Shown: positions 45,816 through 56,514 of the stretch, piece after piece
How the letters are laid out: each line of letters begins with the position of its first letter
Position numbering within the stretch: position 1 is the stretch's first letter
Source of the DNA: Dryas octopetala
Taxonomy: Eukaryota; Streptophyta; Magnoliopsida; Rosales; Rosaceae
Length of the DNA stretch: 64,000 bases
Assembly (NCBI GenBank): GCA_963921425.1
Contig: OY992835.1
Span: forward strand, 2,232,001 to 2,296,000
Reading direction: 5' to 3'
Translations under genes and position numbers: made by a program
Notes under the pieces: generated by a model
Told to the model about the DNA's origin: nothing
The model's input: the letters and a program-made list of their open reading frames with translations, nothing else
Databases searched by the model: none

Positions 45816-48419
45816 ACCCTCCCCCCGAGCTCCCTCTTTCTTCGGCCTCCCTCCCTCGCCGTCCGGCTAGAAGGCAACGACGCCACTGCCTCAGCCCCCC
45901 TCCTCTCTCTCTCTCTCCTCCCCCTGACACTCATCTCTCTTCCCCTCCTCTGTGCGCGCAGCACCACCACCGAAGGACAGCCTCCGGCCACTGTCCCAGA
46001 GGCACGAGGCCACAAGCGTGATCCCCTTGGATCAGTTGTCCCCTCCCTGAGCTTCCCTTCGCCGGCCGGTGCCCTCTGCGTGCAGAAACAGCTCAGAAAA
46101 GCCAAGTCAGCCGCCGGTTTCATTTCCCGATTCCGGGCACCTCCGAGCTCCGATCAAGAAATTTGTTAGTGGGTTTTCTTCCTCTCTTCATGGGCTTCCA
46201 AACCCATATGATTTTACTTGTCAATTTTGAGTAATTGTGATTTTGAAAAATTGGGGTTTAGGACCCATTTTGGGTTCCTCTTAAAAATTCAAAATTGGTT
46301 GATGTTGTGTGTAATTGTGGACTATTCTCACCCCTAAGAACCCTTAATTGATGTTAGACTTGGAAATTTGAAACAATTTTGGAGAATTGTTTGTTTTTGG
46401 GTATATAGGAACTTGATTTTTGAGGATTCATGGGCCATTTCGGGTTTGCCTTGAAAATTTTGGTTTAGGGATTATTCTTGGACCATCGTTGGACAATATC
46501 TATCCATTTGAAACTCAATTGAAGTTTAGAATTTAAAAGTGTTGTGAAATTTGATCTTAGTACCGCCACTTTGAGCGGCGACGACGATGGTTCTAATCAC
46601 CCTACTGTCATTTTGATTTCTTAGCATTAATTTGAATTTTTTTGACTAAGTCAGTTGGCGATTTGGGTAGGTGGAGGCTACTCGAGTTGACGGAAGTTCA
46701 TTTAGGATCAAAGCGGACCCTTGTTGGATAACGAAGTTATCCTCGGATGATTTTTTTGTTTTAGGTGAGCCACGTGCAGGGTTCATTTCGAGATTTTGGT
46801 CTAGTTTGAGATCTTGGGTGTCGTGGGTCGAACCGAGGATGTTTGGGAATAGGTTTCAGAGTATCCACTACTACAATTATATAAATAGACAACAGTCAAT
46901 AGACAACGGTTCTTATTTTGTCCGTTATCTTAATTTAATACACAACGGATTTTAATAAACTGTTATATGAAGGTATCATATCCAATGCTATTTGGTCGGA
47001 TGAATTTTCTTAAATTATTAAACACAATAGTTTTAAGTAAAACCGTTGTGTTGGACAAGTTACAGAAAAATAAAAAAATTTGCGGGTCTTTGTATTTGAC
47101 AAAATACACGCCCGCGTTAATGAAAAAAACCATCGCGCCTTTAACCCCTCAGACAGAACACAGACCTCCTCCTCCTCGTGCCCTCAAACCCAGACTTGCT
47201 TCTTCCCAAAACCCAGACCTCCCGCACTCTCACTTTGCTCACTCTTTCTCTTTCTCTCTTCTGATTATGGCCATCACCCATCACCGTCCCTCACCACCAT
47301 TGTGTCGCCCTTTCACCACCATGTACGCACTCGTCTTCTCATCACCGTCGCCATGGCTGCACACATCTTCTTATCATGTCGACTCTCAGTCGTTTATGCC
47401 TTCTGAAATCACTGGATTTATGCTATCCTCCAACCAAATCACACAAAGATTTGGGAAAGCTTGAAACCCTAACCCTAATCTGGACCATTGACTTCGCTGA
47501 GCTCACACTGGGCTTTCAGGTGCTTTTTCCCTCACTTTACTCTTTTGTTTTTCCTCTGTGCTAGGGTTCTCACATGAAGTTCTTGATTATTTCCTCTACG
47601 TTGCTGAATTTGTGTTTTGTTATCTTTTTTTTTTTTTCTTTTTTTTTGTAATTTTTTTGTGGGTTTACTTTGGAGGGATTTGAGGTTAGATTCGTCTGTT
47701 TTTTGAGGTTGATTCCTTTCATGTCATCTCTTTTTAAAATTTTCTTGCTTGGTTTAATCTCATGAACTAGGATTTTTAATAGGAATTTTTGTTCTTAATT
47801 ATTATTAATTTTGTTCATTAACTGTTCTTAATTTGTATGATTTTTCTCTGTCATTTTGTAGAATAACAACATAAATGTCATTGTGTAATATGTGTAATAT
47901 CGATCTCTCTGTCTCGGTCTCTGTTTCAGTTGATTTGTATTCCTTGATGGGTTTTGATTGATTTGTTGTAATTGAAGTTGAATCATAGCAATACCCATCT
48001 TTCCGGGTTACTATAGATTTAGCCACTTTCTGAAATGTTTAACTGTGTCATTCCCCATCCTTTGCTTGTCGGAATTAGAGAGGCAAAATGGATTCAGAAT
48101 TTTAGTTCTCCAAGAGTTGAAGAAAGATTTCTGGTCAACTAAGTCATATAGTTATGATGAACTCTATGTTGAGTTAATTATTGAATTCAAGACTCTTTTG
48201 TTATCCTTTCCCTCTTGAATTCAATAGTTATAATTTCTCTTTAGGGGTATTCATCAGTCATCACTCTAAAAGAGTTGTATAGAGTTCTAGTGGAGCTCAT
48301 GTATAAATTTAAATAAATTTAGATCATGTATAAATTTAGATGAAGTTGACATTGTTTATTTACAATGAATAAATTTGAGCATTTATTTACAGGGCTTCCT
48401 TCTCTTTTGCTTTATGTAG

Positions 48420-49131
48420 GAGAAATTTCCAGGAGGGGGAGGAAGAGATACCTTAGAAAATGCCAAGATTTCAAAGGAGGGCCTTGTTACCTCTGTTAAG
48501 AAGAATGGGGGGCCTTGGGAAAATGGTGGCGAAGAGTTAAAACCATGTTGGTCTAAGCCAGCTTTGGGTAAGATTGCTTTACATTTTGAAGTGACTGATA
48601 GTTTCATGTATTGTTTATCACAGTCCTGTGTTGCCTAATTCCTTTATGTAAATTCTTACATGTTACCTGGTTGGCAGATGATGTTGACCAGACGGAGGGG
48701 TTTGTCCTTTTCTCATTAACAAATGGCCCTGAATACCATGTTTCACAGGTATTTAAATTAAAAGTCCATTTAGTTGATGGAGTTATTTGGCTTTTATTTT
48801 TCTGGGTCCTCTAAACTGGAACTTAATCTTCCTGAATATAGTCTAATTTTTTTTTTCCCTAAATTGCAACAAATTCAGTCATTTCATCCTTTTGTCCATT
48901 GGTGGATCAAATGGTTGTTAAATATGATAGGAAATGTGTAGTGCTACTCTATGGATGTTGCATATCTTGTTTATATTTTCATAAAGATTTTCTGTTGTAC
49001 TTTTTTCAATTAGCCACTGATATTTTAAACCAATTCCTTATCCTCTCAGTAATCCATTCCTTGGTATTCTGTAGATTGCTGCAGTTGTAGTGGCAAGGTA
49101 TCTAGGAGCAACTCTTGTACTTCCTGACATT
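48420..49131 (+). pseudogene. Captured O-fucosyltransferase-like gene fragment (3 exons)
   Basis: Exons 48420-48567, 48678-48748 and 49075-49131 have AG/GT edges and join in frame. The first encodes EKFPGGGGRDTLENAKISKE and PCWSKPAL. The second encodes DQTEGFVLFSLTNGPEYHVS. The third encodes AAVVVARYLGATLVLPDI. The block 'LTNGPEYHVSQIA.AVVVARYLGATLVLPDI' is the start of the plant GDP-fucose O-fucosyltransferase fold (MSR-like group). The family's next segment is absent: the frame stops at the CACTACAAGAAA end at 49132. No frame disruption is visible inside the piece. Original splice signals are kept, so it was captured as genomic DNA. Confidence 0.85.
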
Positions 49132-49400
49132 CACTACAAGAAATATTGGCTATAGTGATGAAAATTTTAGTGATGAATGTAAAATTCATCACTAAAGAAG
49201 TAGATTTAGTGACCAATAATATTGGTTAATCACTAAAAGGTTTGGCTCTAAGGAAATTCATTTTGCCCCTTAAATTTTAATTAATTGTGACCAAATATTT
49301 GACTTTAAGTGACCTATTTTTAATTTGGTCACTAAAGTGCATAAAAAATGCTTGGTCACTATTTGTGCATTGTGTTGTGTCTAATCTGTTTTTTCTTTTT
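49132..49400. mobile_element. One end of a different CACTA family
   Basis: CACTACAAGAAATATTGGC at 49132 is followed by repeated TAGTGA and TTGGTCACTA motifs to ~49360, the usual CACTA end plus subterminal repeats. The terminus differs from the host element's CACTACTACAA. The opposite end was not found, so only one side remains, fused to the O-fucosyltransferase fragment. Confidence 0.65.
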
Positions 49401-49556
49401 ATGCCTGTGCTTGAGGACTCCAACACAACGACGATGATGGTCGACGAGGTCTACGAGTTCTCGGCGCTGTGCTTCTTCGACTTCATGAAGGACGAGAACG
49501 ACGACAAGCACAAGGCCGAGCTCTGGTTTGACTCCGCTCTCGCACATGCCCTTCAC
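49401..49556 (+). pseudogene. Captured TPX2-like first exon
   Basis: The plus-strand frame reads MVDEVYEFSALCFFDFMKDE and KHKAELWFDSALAHALH, then a GTACGT donor. The N-terminus of plant TPX2 spindle-assembly factors has the pattern YEFSAPRFFDF...ELWF-S-A--APSPF. Here AP-R is AL-C and the PSPF segment is absent. The block is much richer in G+C than its surroundings, as expected of an imported coding exon. TPX2 activates Aurora kinase on spindle microtubules; this is only an N-terminal scrap. Confidence 0.65.
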
Positions 49557-50935
49557 GTACGTTCCCTATCTATCCCTCTTCTAACTTCTCTCTGTGTTTT
49601 TTATTGTGATTGAATTTCTTCAATTCATTTGCCTAGTGGTTCTTCTCTGTTAGGGTTTCTCTCATTTCTATCTTTCTTGCATTGAATTTGGTCTCGATTT
49701 TAGGGTTCTTGGTTTTTTTTTATTTGAATTCCGTTACCTCTCTTGGAAGTTTAGGGTTTAAATGTTCATTTCTACGGTGAATTTTGTTCCAATTGAAGCA
49801 ATTGGTGTCTCGATGCTTGCTCTGTTTTGTGGTGTTTGCTTGGTGAGAAAATTATTTTGGTTGTCTTTGGATGCTAAGAGTTCAGGGCCGGACTAGAAAA
49901 GAAAATTCAGTTTATTTATTTTTTGTTAGTGATTTCGTTTGCACAAATGAAAAACTAGACTAATCAAGGGGTTCCAAATTCTTGAAAGCAAGATTTTTTT
50001 TTTTTTTACTTATGTTTTTGGTTAATCTATTTTCAGAAATTAAACAGGAGTTATGGGTTAATAAAATTATGAGTAAGGTGACAATTACTAAGAGTCTGAT
50101 AGACATAAGAATTTTTGGGAGTCCTCTGTTGCTATTGTGCAGAAAAATAAAATCATCTTAGTACCAAGACGATCATAATTAGGAAAAAAAGAAATTAAGA
50201 TTTTTGGTTATCTCTTTTTCCTAACTTCCCAAATTTTCTAGGCAATTTAAGAGTTCCATGTATAGGTTTTTTAGGTATGTAATTGACTGAAATTGTCTTT
50301 GGGATTCTCATTTTAGTTATGCTTTAATCTCTTGTTCTACGTTTTTCAATTAAAGTGAATTTCATGTGTGCTTGAATCAATAAGAACAGATACAAGATTT
50401 GGATTATTTTTGGACTCATTAGTTGCTGCAGTCTTCATGCCTATAGGATTCTTTGGTGGTGTCAAATTATGCAATGAATTATGTTAGGGATCTGCAAGAA
50501 GTGAGTGGTCAAGGCAATGCCACTGGTTGTAGGCTCAAGGTAGCAGGTGTTGCAAGCATTACACTACTTATGATGTTGATAATTGGAAAGGTGTTGATTG
50601 ATTGCACTTTGATACAAAGGTATGTACACTGACATTTTCAAAGAAATATTTCATTTCAAATACTACTTTTTCACCAATAAAATGTATGAGCGGCAAATAT
50701 TTTCATGGTAATTTATTATTGTGTCTTACAGTGACATCTTGATTCAATGAGACAAATCAATACTACCTCATTATGTTTACAGTTCAATGTTAAACTATAC
50801 CAGCATTGCATTGTCCGTATGTCCCTTCCAACATTGATACACCTATTCCTTATATTGTTTGCATTAAATCCAAAGAAGGTGAAATGACTCATAATCCTCA
50901 GTTCCCTACCTGTAATTTCTGTATGCCTTTTGCAG
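49557..50935. other. CACTA 2 interior, intron-like sequence
   Basis: T-rich sequence following the TPX2-like donor, probably the start of the captured intron plus unassigned sequence. A short frame near 50440-50590 (VVSNYAMNYVRDLQEVSGQG) was not recognised. Confidence 0.45.
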
Positions 50936-51114
50936 ACTACAATGACTTGATGGAGCTCACTGAGGAAATGTTGAGTGGTAAATCAATACTACTTCATTAC
51001 TAGCTTATTCCTTATATTGTTTTTCATTTAATCAAATGAAGGTGAAATGACTGAGTACAATGACTTATGCAGACTACAATGAGTAGATGGAGCTCACTGA
51101 GGAGATGTTGAGTG
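50936..51114 (+). pseudogene. Duplicated lysyl-tRNA-synthetase-like exon
   Basis: Two 42-bp exon-like blocks, 50936-50977 and 51073-51114, each lie between a ..GCAG acceptor and a GGTAA donor. The first reads [15 protein letters not shown]; the second is the same with GAC-TTG changed to GAG-TAG, a stop. The peptide resembles a segment of class II lysyl-tRNA synthetase. The match is short, so identity is tentative. The flanking CTTATTCCTTATATTGTTT and GAAGGTGAAATGACT are duplicated too, showing a ~137-bp tandem duplication after capture. Confidence 0.5.
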
Positions 51115-52555
51115 GTAAGGCATCATTGATGCATGTCTCCAACATGTGCTCGTAGGAAGTTTGCTAACTTGAATGAGTTATAGATATCCAACTGTAACAT
51201 TAATGATTATGGAGTTTCTTCTTTGAAAGGTATTCCATAGTTTTTCTAGTTGTCAATGCATCAATAGTTTTCTGCTTCTCTCAATTTCTGTTTTTCTTAT
51301 TTGCGTGTGTACACACACACACATTCAAACACAATCATAGACTCTTTATATATGCAATTAGAAGAGTAGGATGGTGACACTACTTACACACTGGCTATGA
51401 TAGAGAGAGAATCCAACTTTGATGCACTACCATCTTAGCTCAAGCTGTAAAGGAGCAACAACTGCTGATGCTCCTATTTTTAGGAGTATTTCTTATTATT
51501 ATTATTATTATAGTTGACAGTACTAAGAGAAAATAAAAGGAAAAAGCCTATAAACAGGAATTTTTCTAAGGGAGAGCAAGGAAAATCCAGCATCCTATTT
51601 GACATTATCATACTGTTTTCTTTAGGGTATCAATTTGCTGGATCATTTACGTTTATCCCTCATAATGTTTGTTTATCTTTACCTTTCTAAGACTCAGTTG
51701 CTCGACTTTCATTTGTGCATGGCAGGCTTGAACAAGCTTAATATGCTGAATTTAGAGGATGCAATGTTACTGCTACATGTCTGGAATCTATTTCATGTGT
51801 TCTTTCTCTTTTATGTTTTTTGCTTTCTAATGATTCTGTTAATAGCATTGATAATAATTTTTAAGACTCAGACCCCGGGTGTTGATGTTGCTGCTGTGAA
51901 GGTTTGCATTTTGGGTTGAATTTTATTTTTAATTAGTACTCCATTTCTGCCTTATTTCAGTGGGAGCGGAGGAAGGACAACACTTATACCCAAGAAGCTA
52001 GATATCAATGAAGTCCGGGCTAAATGGGCAAACTTTGTGGGGTAGTATATGTAGACTAATGTTGGATTATTGCATATATGACACCTTTTTGACTTGATTT
52101 TGTAGGCCATGTGTTTAGTTAGACTAGCTTGGAGTATATATATGATTGATTACTTTGTTAGATTAGCTTGGGGATATTAATGATTGATAGGCTAGCTTTG
52201 CTGGATAATACTTTTGATATATGGCAGCAATTTGGTAGATTAGATTGATGCTTGATATTTTGGAAAGGCATATATGGAGGGTTTTTGTGTATGGCATGGT
52301 TGGTTTTGTAAATGGAATTGGGTTAAGGCATATATACAATTACTATCTTGAAATATCTTATATTATTTAGTATTTTATAAATTCCAATTCTTTATTATTG
52401 TGAATGGTATTTTGTAAATGTATAATTTATTAGGAATGTTAATTATGATGGGAATCAATTTGGAACAATGGTTGTACCAAAACAGTCTATCTCATCAGAT
52501 TGTGCATTTTTGTTTATAATTGCATTGTGGTCAAAGACAATTGGGAGCTTCTTAA
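51115..52555. other. CACTA 2 interior, unassigned gene-like pieces
   Basis: Contains GT-AG-like junctions and a last segment near 51960-52045 whose frame reads TTLIPKKLDINEVRAKWANF then a stop, followed by UTR-like AT-rich DNA. It looks like the 3' end of a captured gene but I could not identify it. Also a (TTA)n run at 51494-51511. Confidence 0.35.
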
Positions 52556-53300
52556 AACAGATGTAAACAGGCACATTATACAACCGTTTTTCGATCAAAA
52601 GCGTGGTCTATACCCTTAACTTACAATTGTTCAATATCAGAAACCATTGTCTAATCCATAAGCATACCATACAAACCTTAAAAAGCCATTGTGCTAAATG
52701 CCTTCATACAACAGTTTCTAACTCAAAACCGATGTACCAAATAAGTATATACAATGGTTATATGGTTAAAACCTGATGTTTTTAATGCATTCATACAACG
52801 GTTTCATGTAAACAACGTAGTATGAAAGACCTATAGACATGGCAGTATACCTATTTTCAATAGCCTACACAACGGTTATTAACAATAAACCGTTGTTTTA
52901 ATGGCTATTTCACCTCGTGTTTCTACCTAAAATAGTTGTAAAACCAATTCTTTACTTAACATAACCGTTGTTTAACATATATATACACATCGGTTTTTAA
53001 ATATAAACCGATGTTTAAATTGGCACTCAACAACGGTATCTTCCAAATCATTGATTTTAAAGGTTGTATATACAACGGTGGTACATCTATAACCGTTGTG
53101 TAGGTGCACCAGGACAACGGATTTTATCCGTTGTCTATTGGGGGTATGAATAGACAACACTCGATTAGACGACGGTAAATTATAAACTTAGACAACGGTG
53201 AAAATCCGTTGTCTGAATGCTATTTTGTAGTAGTGATCATAGTTTCAAGGAAGCGATTTATAACCATTAGGAAGAACGCGAATTAGCTAGGACGTTGGGT

Positions 53301-53820
53301 TTCTTGTACACACACTTTATTGGTTGTTGAGACGGGACTAATTGTATATTATTGCTTTTTATATAGGCGAGATGATCGTGACTCGTGATGATTCGGCGAA
53401 GGATCGAAGCTAGGTTTCCCAATTAGTGAGTGGACCCCTTGTTTTTATAAATGATTTATAAATTTCACGATTTATTATTCTATTTGTTATCTTAAGTTTA
53501 TTTAGATTTTTTGCATCGTAAGTGGACTCTTACTTTTGAAATGTAGTTATCTTAAGTTTATTTAGATTTCTTGTACACACACTTTATTGGTTGTTGAGAC
53601 GGGACTAATTGTATATTATTGCTTTTTATATAGGCGAGATGATCGTGACTCGTGATGATTCGGCGAAGGATCGAAGCTAGGTTTCCCAATTAGTGAGTGG
53701 ACCCCTTGTTTTTATAAATGATTTATAAATTTCACGATTTATTATTCTATTTGTTATCTTAAGTTTATTTAGATTTTTTGCATCGTAAGTGGACTCTTAC
53801 TTTTGAAATGTTTTACATAC
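53301..53820. repeat. 267-bp tandem duplication within the solo LTR
   Basis: The block beginning TTCTTGTACACACACTTTAT occurs at 53301 and 53568 with practically identical sequence through TTATATAGGCGAGATGATCG and AAGTGGACTCTTACTTTTGA. The near identity means a recent local duplication. Confidence 0.95.
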
Positions 53821-54268
53821 TTTATAAATTAATTCTCTCTTGATTTATCTAAGTATGGATCGAGTTGCAAGATCTTGGGAATTGATCCGTCTATAAGTGA
53901 TTTATGATTCCTAAACTGTTACATTTACATTTGTTTAAAGAAGGCTTGCCTTGAGTTTTATTAAATGATTTCTCTTGTCAAGAGGTTATTTTGTGGCTTT
54001 GAGATATTATGAATGGTTTTGTTTTGGTGGAGAGTAAATGTTTTAAATTAGAAGCTTTAATTTTATTTATGGGTGTAGCTTCTTGGTTATTAAATTAAGA
54101 TTTGTTTGGGGTTTAGAATTCTATGTTTTAAGAATAAATGTTCTCACAGCAAGTGTTGATGATGTTGCATAGGTAGAGATGAATCTGAAATACAAGGAGC
54201 ATTATATTATTAACCAATGATAGTTATGAGCTAGATTCGAGAACGTTAAGATTGAGTTTGTGCGAGGA

Positions 54269-54575
54269 TACCTGTCTACCCGTGCATCGATTCGCTTTGC
54301 ACGGGAAGTGGCGAGCTTAGTTACCTGTCTACCCGTGCATCGATTCGCTTTGCACAAAAAGTGGTGAGCCTAGTTACCTGCCTACTTGTGCATAGATTTG
54401 CTCTGCACGAGAAGTGACGAGCATTTCTGCCTGCTCGTGTATAGATTTGCTCTGCATGAGAAGTGGCGAGCATTCCTGCCTGCTCGTGCATCGAGATCAC
54501 TCTGCATGGAAAATGGCGAGCTTATTTGCCTGCTCGTGCCTATGCTCGGGATGTGGCGAGCTTAATTACCTAAGT
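54269..54575. repeat. ~53-bp tandem repeat, six units
   Basis: Units with ACCTGYCTACCCGTGCATCG, ATTYGCTYTGCACG and AAGTGGCGAGC, spaced 53, 53, 53, 49 and 50 bp. The GCACG..CGTGC halves of each unit can pair, giving one hairpin per unit. Located in the right part of the solo LTR. Confidence 0.9.
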
Positions 54576-56514
54576 GTATGACTAGCAGCTCTCCCAAATA
54601 ATAATATGATGTGATGTTTCAGTTCATGACCTAGAGATGGTAGTTTGCTTGAATGACAATGGAGGATTTGAGTTAATTACATTATTGTTTATTTTGGCGT
54701 TATATCATATGTAGTCATTTACCTTGTATGTTTTATGGAAGTTCCTCTCGGATCATTGTGTTTACTTGAATGATGAAAATGTTTACGTGGACTAATCGTT
54801 GACTTTGTTTGAAAAGGAGTTTCGACAGGCTTTTAAGAACTGGGAAATTTCAAAGAGTGATGTGAGGTCTCAGAATTATTTGATTTTAAGGCTTCTAAAA
54901 AGATAAATAAATTTTATGTTTCGTTTTCATAACTTGTCCACTCACTAAGATTTTTCTCTCACGTGTTGTCTGTTTTGTTTTAAATCTTCCCCCAAGTAGG
55001 AGCAGTCGAGCCAAGAGGAACGTCGAGACATATCGAAAATGTTTGAGGACCTCATAGGCTAGAGTCTCCTTACATTTTTTTTATTTGTATAAAATCTAGA
55101 ATGACTCTGATAATCTGAAGAAGAAAAAAATTAGTTGTATGTATTTTACTTTATCTTTGGACGGGTCAGAGACCCTCTTTGGCTTTGTGGTAGAGGTGGC
55201 TGAAAGGAATAGACGTGTTTTCTGCAAGTATTATAAGTATGGGTTAGTTCAATTCCAGGAGAGGTTCTGCCGAATTTCCGATAAAATTTTCCTTGGTAAT
55301 GGAATCCCACAGAACTCACTCCGGGTTCAGGGTAGAATCCGGGGGCGATCCTGTCATGCATCCCTTTCCTCATCATTACCCATGGACTTGAACACAAATG
55401 ATATTGTTTGATCTGCAAACAAGGTCAATAATTGGATACGAATCGAAATAGGAAGCCTCATCCTCTTTAGCTCATCTGCCATGAATTTGTCCTCATTGAG
55501 ATCCTTCAAACTATCAGCTAGCACTTGCACTTTGGTGTCTATATTCTCATTCATAGACTGAAAGGTCTAAGCCATTTTTCCTAAACCATCAAAAAGCTTG
55601 TCAGCTGGTCTTGCCCTCTACCTACTTGAGGATGCAACCTGAGTGTGAGATGTTTGTTGGGTATGCTGAGATTGTTGTTGTGTAGGTTGATCTGCATACA
55701 ACCCAATCAAGGTTGTTGCTTTCAACATCGTCATCATCATGCATTGACTTCCGATCCACTCGCACAATATCTGCCAAAAATGTTATGAAACCTCTCAAAT
55801 AATGGATAAGGCTTTTCTCTTCACCCTGCTGTCTCCTTTATGAGTCTGTAATAATAAAAAAAAAAAAACACATATATGTCCAACTCAAATGCAAACTAAA
55901 ATTTTATGAAAATTAATTATGAAATAGAAATTTGTATTCATACTTGTAAATAAGCTTGCCACACACATCATCTCTATCAATCACCACACATTTCATCTCA
56001 TCATTCCGAGAAAACCCACTTTGGTTCAGCATGTCATAGACAATAGCATATTTTTGCCTCCATTTTTTTTATTTTGGAGGCTATATGTGGGCTAGCTCTA
56101 ATTTTCGTATTTGGGACAAGTCTTGCTAATTTATTCTCTATCACTTGATTTGTACCAGCTATGAATTGCCCTGTGTCACAATGGTTGCCACTTGCATCCT
56201 CCTCTGCGACAGTCCATACATACCTAGTGTTGGCCATCTACTAAAAACTAACACAAATATTAGTTATATTTTCATATAAATAATAATAATAATAAAAGAA
56301 TATTAGCTAAACTTTCATAAAATAGATATTAAAAAAAAAAAAGATGACAATTTAGAACAAATGTTCAATATATCAAATACATACAACATTACATTCATAA
56401 CTCAAATGAATAACATTACATTCATAAGTCAAATTCAACATTATATTCATAAAAATACATTCAACATTACATTATGCATTTTTTGACATGAACCATAACT
56501 CAAATGCAAGAATC

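Larger units (their letters stand above)
46866..53235. mobile_element. CACTA element 2, multi-gene fragment carrier
   Basis: The ends CACTACTACAA and TTGTAGTAGTG (11 bp) are inverted, with target duplication ATC at 46863-46865 and 53236-53238. Subterminal ACAACGG/CCGTTGT motifs are dense at 46890-47060 and 52560-53215. Its left end matches the inverted right end of CACTA 1, including TTATTTTGTCCGTTATCTTA, so the two are one family in opposite orientation. It has no transposase frame. Captured plus-strand pieces are an O-fucosyltransferase (48420-49131), a TPX2-like exon (49401-49556) and probably a lysyl-tRNA synthetase (50936-51114). Confidence 0.93.
45383..55356 (+). mobile_element. Solo LTR inserted in Harbinger ORF1, interrupted by CACTA 2
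   Basis: It begins TGTAACGACCCTACCC and ends GGGGGCGATCCTGTCA, with the perfect duplication TGCAT at 45378-45382 and 55357-55361. Without CACTA 2 (6370 bp plus 3 bp) it is ~3.6 kb, similar to the 10983-16594 unit. No gag-pol lies inside. At 45472 the text TGTGAGACCTCGTATTTTTT and the next ~250 bp match the start of the 13079 LTR. Either the families share this module or a second LTR start is nested here. A long (TC)n run lies at 45776-45813. Confidence 0.85.
45340..56237 (-). pseudogene. Harbinger ORF1 (Myb/SANT-like), split by solo LTR
   Basis: The start at 56237 gives RYVWTVAEEDASGNHCDTGQ and KLARLVPNTKIRASPHIASK, the plant Myb/SANT-like DNA-binding domain (usually WTKEEEDALV...FKAGTY...IPGSDIRA.PHI). 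One frameshift near 56075 is followed by YDMLNQSGFSRNDEMKCVV. A Gln-rich spacer near 55620-55700 precedes KVQVLADSLKDLNEDKFMAD. The frame reaches NDEERDA at the LTR boundary (55357). On the far side of the LTR the minus strand continues in frame with YVQKFIQEQRVRD and a stop at 45340-45342. It is the transposition accessory protein, here non-functional. Confidence 0.75.

Noticed and set aside
53301..54575. CRISPR-like repeat array
   Set aside because: Eukaryotic nuclear DNA; units are adjacent with no unique spacers.
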